A stretch of 64,000 bases of DNA from Heliopora coerulea. Its lineage: Eukaryota; Cnidaria; Anthozoa; Scleralcyonacea; Helioporidae. A program made the translations under genes and the position numbers. Of this stretch, positions 22,701 to 32,456 are shown piece after piece. Where the stretch lies: the NCBI GenBank assembly GCA_030142905.1, contig JASJOG010000438.1, positions 110,004 to 174,003 on the forward strand, written 5' to 3'. The notes under the pieces are model-generated. The model saw only the letters and a program-made list of their open reading frames with translations. It did no database searches and had not been told where the DNA came from. How positions within the stretch are numbered: position 1 is the stretch's first letter; every line of letters starts with the position of its first letter.

Positions 22701-24027
22701 TGAATGATATCAAACGAATGGACACGAAAACTCGTAAACTCCTCACCTGCCATCGTATGCATCACCCGAAAGCAGATGTTGATAGAATATACCTTTCTAG
22801 AGCCGACGGTGGAAGAAGTCTCATTCAACTTGAAATGTCGTATAAAATAACAATCATTGGACTTAAAACATACTTAGAAACAACCAAAGACTGGATGCTA
22901 CGGTGTGTATACCAACACGAGATTACTAAGAAACTGTATTCAGTGGTTAAAGAAAGCTCCAAGTATAGATATGAAATAGATATACATGAGAAAGAAACAC
23001 CAACAGATGCAGAGTTTCCAACAGTAGCTGCTCAAAACGTCAAAATTAGAGCCAAAAAAGCAGCTTTGGAGAGACTTAAAACAAGCTGGCAAGAGAAACC
23101 TTTACATGGCCAATACCTGACGCACACTAACCAAGCTGATGTTAACAAAAATCACACCCATCAGTGGCTGCGCAGTGCAGGATTAAAGGCCGAAACGGAA
23201 GGTTTCATTCTTGCTGCCCAAGATCAGTGCCTCCCAACAAAAAATTACAAGACAAAAATAATAAAAAATAGCGATGACCCAGTGTGCAGATTTTGTAACG
23301 CTAAACATGAAACTGTCGACCATCTGATCTCGGAATGCACAGTTTTGGCCCCAACTGAGTTCAAACAGCGACATGATAGAGTTGGACAATATATTCATTG
23401 GAAAATATGCCATCACTACGGAAAAGAAGTGTCCAGAAACTGGTACGAGCACCACCCTGACCCTGTCACAGAAATAGGAAATATAACTATCCTATGGGAC
23501 TTCACTATACAGACAGACAGGACTATCAAAGCAAATAGACCAGACATAGTGGTAAAAGACAAAAATGGTAAACTGTGCTTGTTGATAGATATGGCCGTAC
23601 CAGCTGACTGCAATGTATCTACCACAATATACAAAAAACTCTCAAAATACAAAGACTTAGAAAAAGAGATTCAAAAAATGTGGAGTATGAATGTGACCAT
23701 GATTCCAGTAGTGATAGGCGCACTTGGTGTGATAAACAAAGGCACTGAAGAATTCACAAATAGAATACCTGGACAACCATGCCTAAGAGAAATTCAAAAA
23801 ATTGTGTTGACAAGCGCCGCCCACATTCTTCGGAGGACTCTGTCTATGTTATCAATAACCGCATGCCCGACTGATGTTTTTAGATGTAAACATACAAATT
23901 CAATCAATATTTTTAAACGGGTCTTTTAGCTGCTGGATAAAATCCAACATGACAACTGTCTCCAGCCTTAGGTCTCTGGGTGAGATCCGGTTGGATGATA
24001 TGTAAACACAGACATCAAAGGAAATAA

Positions 24028-24028
<1 letters not shown>
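19743..24028 (+). mobile_element. R4/Dong-like non-LTR retrotransposon, near full length
   Basis: About 4.3 kb lying between two (AAT)n blocks. It has a 422-bp 5' leader, one long frame at 20165-23929 broken only by a TAA at 21095, and a short 3' tail ending GGAAATAAAAT. The reverse transcriptase carries [10 protein letters not shown] zinc-knuckle and a restriction-enzyme-like endonuclease lie at the C-terminus, as in the R2/R4 group rather than in APE-type LINEs. Dong of silkworm is published as inserting into TAA repeats, which fits the flanks here. Clade assignment is by motif only. Confidence 0.8.
20165..23929 (+). pseudogene. R4-like LINE polyprotein, one in-frame stop
   Basis: A single frame of 1255 codons. 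Residues about 70-150 form a Myb-like segment (KRTPWTREEY then LTQAELEQIKQ) probably used for target DNA binding. TAA at 21095-21097 interrupts it at about codon 311, and the same frame then runs on to 23929; an ATG at 21281 opens the 882-codon downstream part. Reverse transcriptase blocks follow: WKSPGLDKVPNFWL, NYRPISCLS, AWIDYRKAFDSVPHSW, GDSLSPLLF and, near residue 711, [10 protein letters not shown] zinc knuckle CRFC...H...C lies near 1040. The endonuclease signature RPDIVV, 14 residues, then D in LIDMAVP, sits near 1124. The catalytic residues look intact, so only the stop would block expression. Confidence 0.85.

Positions 24029-24064
<36 letters not shown>
24025..24064 (+). repeat. (AAT)n microsatellite between two R4-like LINEs
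   Basis: About 12 AAT units. It directly follows the 3' tail of the first LINE and directly precedes the start of the second. Confidence 0.95.
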
Positions 24065-24103
24065 GCTCGGTGGTTGTGTCACCTTATCGCCACAATCCTC
24101 AAT

Positions 24104-24545
24104 ATGAGTGTAATGTCAAATACAAATTGTTCAAACAACGGCGTGAATGAGACTGAAGCATCTAGCAACAGTGTCTTGCCCGGCAGGTGTACCATAGAAC
24201 CGCAGCGTTGGCCGGGTCGTCATCATGCTACTGCGGGAATAAAATGGTCAAAAGAAGTTAACAAGATTGTGATGAGAAGTTTTTACAAGAGTGAACCCAA
24301 CAAGAGAGGCTATAGAAAAAGAATGTTGGAAATCTGGAAGGACATAGGGGTATTTGAGGTAACTGAACAAAGATTAGCGGACCAGAGTAGAGCAATTAGA
24401 ACCAATGGGTGGCTGACTGAAATTGAGCTAAAAGAAATCCAGAAGGAGATACGAGAAGCTCATGAAACAAATGGAATATGCTTAGTTAGAAATATAATAG
24501 CCCAGCAAACAAGTTTAAATAGAGCCATAATGGAACCATATCTTT
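24104..24545 (+). pseudogene. R4-like LINE 2, N-terminal Myb-like part
   Basis: The ATG at 24104 opens a frame containing AGIKWSKEVNKIVMRSFY, then KRGYRKRMLEIWKD, TEQRLADQ and ELKEIQKEI, the Myb-like domain typical of R4-type polyproteins. The frame reads into the Penelope-like insert and stops at once. Confidence 0.7.
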
Positions 24546-24559
24546 AAAAGAGTTTTATT

Positions 24560-24600
24560 GACTAACGTTTCGTTACTTAACCAGTAACATCATCAGAGTA
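24560..24600 (-). ncRNA. Hammerhead-like ribozyme motif of a Penelope-like element
   Basis: The minus strand reads CTGATGA (24590-24596), a helix GTTAC/GTAAC closing a 7-base loop, then GAAAC and GTTAGTC. These are hammerhead core elements, with a two-pair helix III, and hammerheads are published for Penelope-like elements. One extra base sits between the core and helix II, and helix I pairs only weakly. Activity is doubtful. Confidence 0.45.
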
Positions 24601-24802
24601 ATTATTTACAAGAGTTGAGAGGCTTAAATAGCTAACTGTTACAAAAATAGTGATGAAAGAATGTCACAAAGGATTAGCGGAACGATTAGCAAGAACAATT
24701 AACGGAAGGAGTGCGAGTAATAAAGTGATGAAGAATTAGACGTGTGAAGAATTTAATTAGAGGGGAGGGAAAAAAAAAAAAAAAAAATGTCAAGGAATAA
24801 CG

Positions 24803-25261
24803 TTAAAAAAGTGCTAAAGGAAAGGATCTGATATTAGCGTTAAGAGACGGTTGCATTCTAGAAATTAACAGACTTTCTCGCAGAAGAACGTCAAACTGAG
24901 TAGAACCAGAGGATAAGATTTCGAAATCATCAAAAGAGATTTCATGGTCGGTTTTCACCTTGTGTGAAAGGACACTAGATAGTGTAGAGTGTGAGAGCGG
25001 TTTTCCAGTGTAGGCTGAAATACCTAAGTGATCGGAGATCCTCGTGTGTAATAAACGACATGTTTCGCCTATATACGACGCCTGGCAGCGTCGGCACGTG
25101 AATTTGTAAACAATATGCAGAGAGGATACTAATGGACGGCTCGAATTAAGTGGTTCTGGATGGTCAGAAGACGTATTCGTTGAGGAAGAAAATGATAACA
25201 GAATTAATGGTGAAAAAGTTGAAGAGCTACGAGCGATGGGAGTCAGTGAAGGAAAGATCAA
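24803..25261 (-). pseudogene. Penelope-like GIY-YIG endonuclease fragment
   Basis: A 152-codon frame containing IVYKFTCRRCQASYIGET, then LHTRISDHLG, FDDFEIL and LLRESLLISRMQPSLN. The Cys-x2-Cys beside the YIGET motif and the downstream Arg, His and Glu positions fit the GIY-YIG domain of Penelope-like elements. The domain itself looks uninterrupted but has no attached reverse transcriptase. Confidence 0.75.
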
Positions 25262-25345
25262 TTTGATCCGAGAGATCCGCGTTCAAATGGAAAAAGATTA
25301 AAGTCCACCTAACCTTAGGTACGTTGAAAAAGTAGACTAAAGCAG

Positions 25346-28119
25346 AAAGTTGATCAGGTGAATGAGGTGTTAGGATTCATTGTAATTCCGGACAATATAA
25401 CAGTGACAAATAAGCTTTTGGCAGCTGCTGGATGCGTTGTGGGAAGACATCTAGGAGAAAGAGAGAAAAGAGGACAGAAAGCAGTTGAACCATGATGGAA
25501 GAGAAGAATAAACCAACAGATTGAACATTTGAGGAAGGATATAAGCCGGTTAGAAAAATGGAAAGGCAATGAATTGGGGTCAGAAAGAATAAAGTGTGAA
25601 TTGAAGAATAAGTATAAAATAGAGACTAGAGGGTTGAGTATGGTGATTGAGGAGTTGAAACAGAGAATTATTGCAAAAGTAGCAAAAGTGAAGCGTTATG
25701 AAAGTAGAGCAGATCAGTATGCCGAAAACAGATTATTTCAGTCTAATCAAAAAAGATTGTTTGAGGTATTGGAAGGGAATGAAAGAGACGATGATGTAAG
25801 ACCGAATGAAGATGAATTTCTTAGATTTTGGAGTGAGATTTGGGACAACCCACTTAGACACAATGAAAGAGCAGAATAGTTAAGTGAATTGAAAAAGGAA
25901 TTAAACAGGGTAAAAAAGCAGGAGGATATAGTACTGACAACGGATAACGTAAAGAAACAGCTAAAGAAAGTAAACAACTGGAAGGCACCTGGACCAGATG
26001 GTCTTCATGGGTTTTGGTTAAAGAAATTTACATCATGCCACGAAAGAATAGCTATGGGACTCCAAAGATGCTTGATGGAAGACCAGACCCCAGACTGGAT
26101 GACAACAGGAAGAACCATCTTGATCAAGAAAGTTAGGACGCAAGGAGATGTGGTAACAAATTTTAGACCAATAACTTGTCTTGCCCTAATGTGGAAACTA
26201 TTCACTGGAATAGCAGGTGTAGAGCTATACAAACATTTGGATAAACAGAATCTACTTCAGAAGAACAGAAAGGATGCCGAAGGAACTCAAGGGGTACAAA
26301 GGATCAACTTCTTATTGATAAAATGATCATAAGAAATTATAAGAGGAGAAAAACTGGGGTAGGAATGGCATGGATTGATTACAAGAAAGCGTACGACATG
26401 GTCCCACATAGTTGGTTGAAAACGTTCATTGATATGTTTGGAGTAGCTGAAAATATTAAAAAGATACTGGTGAATGGAATGGACAAATGGGCCACAAATT
26501 TGACGGTGGGAAAGAAAGATCTGGGAAATGTTAGGATACGCAGAGGAATATTTCAAGGAGAGAGTTTGTCGCCATTGCTTTTTGTGGTCGCATTAATCTC
26601 AATGTCACTTATTCTCAGGAAGATGAAGATTGGGTATGACTTAGGCGACGGCAGAGGCAAATTCAGTCATCTAGTGTTTATGGATGACCTTAAACTATTT
26701 GCGAAGAATGAAAACCAAGTGGATAGCCTGATAAATTCAGTCAGGATCTTCAGTAGTGATATCTGTATGAAATATGGAATTAAAAAATGTGCAGTGCTTA
26801 TCATGAAACGAGGCAAAATTGTTAAATGTGATGGAATAAGGATGCCAGACAATCGGATAATCAGAGGATTAGAGAAAGAAGAAGGACATAAATATTTGGG
26901 AATACTAGAAAGGGATGAGATTAAAAGTGAAGATATGAAGAATATTATAACATCAGAATACTATCGGAGAGTTAGAAAGATCCTTAAGTCAAAGTTAAAT
27001 GGAGGGAACATCATGAAAGCAATTAATGGGAGAGCGGTGTCGATTGTTTGATATGGAGCAAGTATAGTAAATTGGACCAAGACTGAGTTGAAAAGCATGG
27101 ATAGGAAGACTAGGAAATTATTAACAATCTACGGAGCTTTACACCCAAGAGCCAACACAGATAGGCTGTACTTGAAAAGAGATGATGGAGGAAGGGGATT
27201 GATTAGTGTTGAGGACTGTTTTACAATAGAATCTTATAGATTGAATGAATATCTTGAAGGAAGTCAGGAGAGGCTGCTAAATGCTGTAAAAAAAGAAGGA
27301 ATATTGGATGAGGGTAAAAACGGGGAAGAAGTGAAGGAGCAAAGGAAGAGTCAATATGTTGAAAAAGTATTGCATGGACAGTTTATGAGGAATACAGAGA
27401 GTGTACGAGATAAAGCAACTTGGTTTGGCTAAGAAAAGGGACTCTGAAAAAGGAAACAGAGGGAACAATAATAGCAGCACAGGATCAAGCATTGCGAACT
27501 AATGCAATAAGGAGCAAAATTGATAAACAAGATATAACCCCTTTGTGTAGAACGTGTGGTGAACGGGATGAAACAATCAGCCATGTTGTTGCTGAGTGTA
27601 AAAAACTTGCGCAGCCTCAGTATAAGATTTAGCGTCATGATAGATTGGCAATTGTAGTGCACTGGAACATGTACAAAAGATATAAACTTTCCTACGAGGC
27701 ACAATGGTATGAACACATTCCAGAGAGAGTAATGGAAAATGATGATGTGAAAGTGTTGTGGGATTTCCCAATACAGACCGATCATCATATTGACCATAAT
27801 AAGCCGGATATTGTGATTTATGAAAAGAAAAAGAGATTATTGGATAACAGATGTCGCGTGTCCGTTCGACATAAGGGTGGAGGAGAAGGAGCAGGAGAAA
27901 CTCACTAAATATCAGGACTTAAGAAGAAAAGTTAGTAAACTGTGGAATTGCAGGAATGTAACTATCATACCGATTGTGGTTGGAGCGTTAGGAACGGTTG
28001 GAAAAAGACTATCTCAGTGGTTGAAAAGGATAAATATGGAGGACAGTTTTGAACTTCTTCAAAAATCTTGTTTGCTAGGAACAGTTCGAATGATACGAAA
28101 AATATTAGAAAATGGTTAA
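25346..28119 (+). pseudogene. R4-like LINE 2, reverse transcriptase and endonuclease part
   Basis: Resumes after the insert with VLGFIVIPDNITVTNKLL. Linker, reverse transcriptase and C-terminus follow across several frames: WKAPGPDGLHGFWLKK at about 25978, [16 protein letters not shown] at 26370, GESLSPLLF, then [12 protein letters not shown] at 26680. After that come GGRGLISVED, a knuckle CRTC...H...C near 27548, and VVGALGTVGKR near the end. Stops occur near 25489, 25877, 27049 and 27430, and frameshifts near 26265 and 27630. Catalytic-site residues are still readable. Confidence 0.8.
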
Positions 28120-28686
28120 ATAGATGGTGAAAGCTTACTACCTTAAGCTACGGGATGTAGCCTGGTAGTGAGTTACTAACCGGTTAAGAACTAGATCGTG
28201 AGAAAACGATAATTAAACGCGAATTAATAATGTTTCGGATTAGCGAAATTCATATTGATGTATTTCATGTTGTATTCTTATATTTTGGAAAACTCACATC
28301 TACGTAAGAATAGTCGTTAGCTCACAAGAAAAGTGTTGCCCCATCTCCTCCGGATAATTTTTGCGCCCCCTGACCCTGCGCCCGGAGACACGTGTCCCCT
28401 ATGGCACCCACTCGCTAAGCCACTATATTGCATGACGTGGTACTTCAATTAACCCATGTACTGAAAAAGAACTCTTTCAAATTCCGATTATTTATACCAA
28501 GTTTTTGTCAGATATCTAAAATGCTTTCAAGGTTTTCCATGTTATTTCCTTCTGATCCTAGAAACCCTGATATAAGGGGAGTAAGACCTGAACCAAGGGT
28601 AAGAAAACGAAAAACTGCTTAGTTATTCTTTTAAAATGATAACTCCTCAAGCAGCAAGACTCAGCCCAGTAAACTCGATTTCCATA

Positions 28687-29335
28687 TCTGGAATGCTAAC
28701 TGGCTAATGAAATGTGGAGCCAAGATGGCGGTCCATGGAGGGCAATTTTGTACGTCAGTTTTAGCCCCCTACGTGGTCTTGTACGTCAGTTTTAGTCTCC
28801 CACGCGATGTTTTACTCTTTTCTGACGAGTTTTCTTTTAAAATACACCCAAAATATTTCTTTAAAAGAGAGAAACTAGTTTAAGAATTTCAAATATATAT
28901 CTACAAAGTCAAACCGAGTTACAGTTTATACATTTTCACGAAAATATATTACCAAACTAACGAGAAACCTGACAAAACGGCCTCAAAAATTACTTTAAGA
29001 AACGACTAAGTACACCTCCTATTTTAGGGTTAGTTTACCAGCTTCAGACAGTTAAGTACACTTGTTAGGCCACAAGGCAATAGAGAATCTTTTTAAATAC
29101 TTGATAACGTAAAATTGTTCCAGTAATGTTTCGTCTGAGCGCTTTTTCCATGATTGGGAATATTTTCGAAGATAAACCAAATAAAAACTGAAGATTAAAG
29201 TTGTGCAAAGGACTGGAAATGACGTACAAGACCACGAAGAGGACTGAAACTGACGTACAAAATTTCCCTTCATGGTCGGCCAATCTTGGCTTTACCTTTT
29301 TCCCGACCAAATGACTGGGAGTTAGCATTCCAGTT
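28687..29335. mobile_element. Inverted-repeat element with about 100-bp arms
   Basis: The left arm starts CTGGAATGCTAACTGG and continues GCCAAGATGGCGG and AATTTTGTACGTCAGTTT. The right arm is the inverse with mismatches, ending GGGAGTTAGCATTCCAG. A second copy of TTGTACGTCAGTTTTAG follows the first in the left arm. About 450 bp of non-coding sequence separate the arms. It is a foldback/MITE-type relic of unassigned family. Confidence 0.65.
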
Positions 29336-29381
29336 CTGGAAATTGAGTTCATTCTGGCTTCGGCCTAACGCATTGATTTGT

Positions 29382-29722
29382 GAAGACTGGATCGAGCATA
29401 CCATGTTCAGAAAATGAAGCCGAAAGTCGATTGCAGCAGCCATTACTCAGGGACCAACTGTGCGACTTCTCTATGGTCCGTATATGATTTTCTGTCAGTG
29501 GATGGCGTTTCTTTTTTTTTTTTTTTTCTTTCTTTTTTTTTTATTTTAATAAAGCCGCCTACGAAGTTGTTCCATTTTGCCATGTAGAGGATCAGGAAAT
29601 ATTTTTGAAAGTGCAGGGCAAAAGATTTACCTCGACTTTGGTCCCTTAGTAATGGCATGCTCAAATATCGCGGGTTTCATTTTCTAGGTCTTTCAAACAA
29701 TAGGGTGCTCGATCCAGTCTTC
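29382..29722. repeat. MITE-like unit with GAAGACTGGATCGAGCA termini
   Basis: Begins GAAGACTGGATCGAGCATA and ends with the inverse GTGCTCGATCCAGTCTTC, 341 bp apart. A T-rich tract lies at about 29509-29541. A single similar terminus occurs near 35708. Confidence 0.6.
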
Positions 29723-30012
29723 TCTAGAGATCAGCGGGCTAAAGACACTCTCTTTTCACTGACCTGTCGAAAGGACAAAAGGTGACGGTCATTAACAGAA
29801 CACAGCTCCGGACTTCGCCAGTCTCTGACAACGATAAAAGGAGAAGTTATTGGAGGTAATTTGCGAAATTCGTGTCCGTTTTGCATCGAGATATCTGTAA
29901 GACTCTTGTCTGTATACACCGCTACAGAACGGCCTCTTGTACTGTAAAGAGAACAGAGACGGCCCCTGAGAAATCATATCTCTAAGTGCTATGAAGATCA
30001 ATGGTTTTAAAA

Positions 30013-30064
30013 GAAAATTAAATAATAATAATAATAATAATTGGATAATAACAATAATAATAAT
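30013..30064 (+). repeat. (AAT)n microsatellite
   Basis: AATAAT units interrupted by TGGATAATAACA. No LINE is attached to this block. Confidence 0.85.
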
Positions 30065-30718
30065 CTTGGATTTTGTGGAGAGACTTTCCTAGGCTTACAT
30101 ATGTATTTTAAGAGAAGAATTGAATCTCTTCCATTCCATCAATTCGTAAGAAACCCTTATTGGCCGGCCTGTATATTGGCATCAATAATCAAGCTTTTGC
30201 ATGTGATTTGTAGTCATCATAAAACCATTATAAAACCATTATAAAACCATTATAAAACCATTATAAAAACCACTTATAAAAACAACTAAAAAAATGACTT
30301 GATGGGTCACAAGTCATCTGGATGCAGGCCAAGTCATATAGCTCGAGTCTGAGTCATGAGTCAGCGGCTCTAGAAAATTGCTGGAGTCCAAGTCACGAGT
30401 CCAACGCACAACTCTGTTGGCTACCTCTATTGATAGCCGTATTTATGTTTTGATAACCAACAATAGTCTAATAAAGCAATTTTATAAGAGTTAAGAACCG
30501 CTTCGTTTTCATTTTCCATCACAAATTCTCAGATCGTCCGACGCTTCCCGCTTTCCTCTTTTTGCTTCTATCTCTTTCCCATACTAGTTTCTAGTCCCCG
30601 GAAGTCAACATTAAATATTTATTTCCTGGAATTGTCAATTGAAGAATTGTTCATTGAACAAGTGTCGAAGCCGTTGTAAGTGAACACAAGCGACCTCGTA
30701 GAATCACTGGAGTCAACA

Positions 30719-31513
30719 ATGGTGGAAGGTACTTTTGAAAGCGTTGATCCACTCGCTTACTACGTGAACAATGTCGAGGATTTTGACAAGGACATAGTCA
30801 TAGCTTATAAAAGAAACGACAGAGAAAAGTTGAAGGAGCTTGCAGCGCGAGGGCAAGGTGAATACGATGTGTTTATTTGTGTGACGAAACAGTGGCATGG
30901 ATTCGTTTTGTGTGTTCCTGCTGGTATTGATCCGCCGTTCGAAGAGGTCATCACCGATGTGATCAAATCCCCATTTGATGTGCCTGATGTAATATTGTGT
31001 TATGTGTTCGAGTTGTGCTATGATGATGAAAAACTGCGTACGTACAAGATTCGAAAACATTTGTCGTTCTTCAGGGATATCAAAGAAAGAGTTGCCAAGA
31101 GAAACTACTTCATCGGGCATTACAAGCAAATCAGCCCTTCGGGTTTTCAGATTGCAGCAATGAGAGCAGCTCCACACCGCTATGCGGTGCTCCTGAACGA
31201 CTGTGTTGAGTTCTCTAAGGAATTTTGCATCCAAGCGCTGGCTTACTGTTCTAACTGGAGAGATATAGAATCTGAAGTGAATGAAAATATCAAAAGAGCC
31301 TCGGCCAGTGGTTTTAGCAGCGAGCAACTGTCGCGAAAAGTGAGAAGCTCCGGCTGGTTGGGAAACATAGCGTTAGCGGGAACTGACATCGGTAGTTTGT
31401 TGACGCGACGAAATCCTAACACGACGAGTTGCCTTATCATGGTGTTTCTCTTGATTTATCCGATCATCGTGTCCATCATTATGTACACGATTATGAACTG
31501 GCTATCAAACTGA
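30719..31513 (+). CDS. Single-exon protein, C-terminal membrane anchor, possible LRAT/NlpC-like fold
   Basis: From the ATG at 30719 the frame gives 264 residues to a TGA. It is well balanced in composition and longer than expected by chance; the open frame begins slightly upstream at a GTG, but the ATG is the natural start. Residues about 60-185 contain WHGFVLCVP and, later, APHRYAVLLNDCVEFSKEFC. A His followed later by an Asn-Asp-Cys motif is how permuted papain-like folds (LRAT, NlpC/P60, PPPDE) are arranged, so a thiol hydrolase or acyltransferase is possible but unproven. A single hydrophobic helix (about residues 237-260, near TSCLIMVFLLIYPIIVSII) lies at the very end, suggesting a tail-anchored protein facing the cytosol. 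A GTAAGT just upstream at 30676 could be a 5' untranslated donor. No close relative was recognised. Confidence 0.6.
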   Translation: MVEGTFESVDPLAYYVNNVEDFDKDIVIAYKRNDREKLKELAARGQGEYDVFICVTKQWHGFVLCVPAGIDPPFEEVITDVIKSPFDVPDVILCYVFELCYDDEKLRTYKIRKHLSFFRDIKERVAKRNYFIGHYKQISPSGFQIAAMRAAPHRYAVLLNDCVEFSKEFCIQALAYCSNWRDIESEVNENIKRASASGFSSEQLSRKVRSSGWLGNIALAGTDIGSLLTRRNPNTTSCLIMVFLLIYPIIVSIIMYTIMNWLSN

Positions 31514-31869
31514 CGAGAAATTATGTGAACAGGACAAAGTAAACTGGATGATTTGTTTAAATTTTCAATAATATAGTGGTGTTTACGTTGTTCTTTCTGC
31601 CATGTTATTGGCACTTTTTGTCGACAAGTCCGGGCGATATCGAGCTGTAACGCCATGAACGATGAATAGTTTAAGCAACTTAACACTTTTAACTTGTAAA
31701 GTAATGTCTCTTCGTCAGAGGCTCCAGTAATACTTTTAAAAAATTGATATTAATTTTAGCATTCACTTTTTGGGCAAAAAGTGCTTGCTCTCAGTTGGCC
31801 ATCTGGGCTTATGGTTTTGTGCATTGGTAAGTTGATTGTTAAATTCGGCTCACGTGATGCGCTACTGCC

Positions 31870-32184
31870 GTGCTGCACACAATTCAAACAACTAAGCCAT
31901 GTGTAGGGTGTCAAAAAAAATGCATGCACATTTTAATCATTCCTAATTTGTTCCCTCGTTCGCCAGACTTGACCCCACTTTACTTCTACTTGTGGAGTTA
32001 CCTGAAGGATAAAGTGCATGGTGAAAAACTTACAACACTTGAACAAGTCATGACAACAGTTCAAGAGATTTGCGAAACCATTCCAACGGCAACTTACAAC
32101 GTTAGTAGAAGTCTACAGATCAATGTCAGCGGTGCATGGACGGAGACGGCAAACGTTTTAAACCCTTGGCTGGGGCGGATCTAG
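31870..32184 (+). pseudogene. Mariner/Tc1-type transposase C-terminal fragment
   Basis: Contains FPRSPDLTPLYFYLWSYLKD followed by a helical stretch, matching the block around the third catalytic acidic residue in mariner-like DDE transposases, where PxSPDLxPxDF is the rule. Here the usual Asp is replaced by Tyr. The N-terminal two thirds are absent. It is inactive. Confidence 0.65.
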
Positions 32185-32456
32185 GATTTTACTGATGGAG
32201 GGGTTGGCGAGACCAGGTTTGGTTCCAAATATTTGAGAAGGGGGGTGGTTGACCAGGACAATGGTTGTTCTATGTTTTTAATGGGCTTGTATCTTCTTTA
32301 TCACTTACGTACACAATGGGGTACACAATTAAAGAAAAAAAATGCATATAAAGTTTATTATGTGAACATAGAGACTATGGGGAGGAATCCCCATATTGTT
32401 TGTTGCCTCAAACGGGGGGTTAAGCCCCTTGAACCCTCCCCTTGGATCCGCCACTG
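32170..32456. repeat. MITE-like unit with GGCGGATCYAGG termini
   Basis: Left end CTGGGGCGGATCTAGG and right end CCTTGGATCCGCCACTG are inverted relatives, 287 bp apart, each followed inward by a G/C-rich block. It overlaps the end of the mariner-like fragment by a few bases, so one may have inserted at the edge of the other. Confidence 0.55.

Larger units (their letters stand above)
24546..25345 (-). mobile_element. Penelope-like element 3' end, nested in LINE 2
   Basis: On the minus strand it encodes a GIY-YIG endonuclease domain (24803-25261), followed downstream by a short tail carrying a hammerhead-like motif (24560-24600). The reverse transcriptase part is absent, so the copy is 5'-truncated, as is usual for these elements. 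Its edges are inferred from where the LINE frame stops and resumes. Confidence 0.7.
24065..28228 (+). mobile_element. Second R4/Dong-like LINE, decayed, with nested Penelope-like insert
   Basis: Begins about 40 bp before its first ATG and ends near TTAATAATG at about 28228. It belongs to a different lineage from the first copy: the aligned reverse transcriptase differs at many residues. A Penelope-like 3' end interrupts it at about 24546-25345, and at least five stops or frameshifts break the rest. The 5' leader is much shorter than in the first copy, so the start may be truncated. Confidence 0.75.

Noticed and set aside
30713..31327. 204-codon open frame on the minus strand
   Set aside because: It is the antisense shadow of the plus-strand gene at 30719-31513 and has no family motifs.
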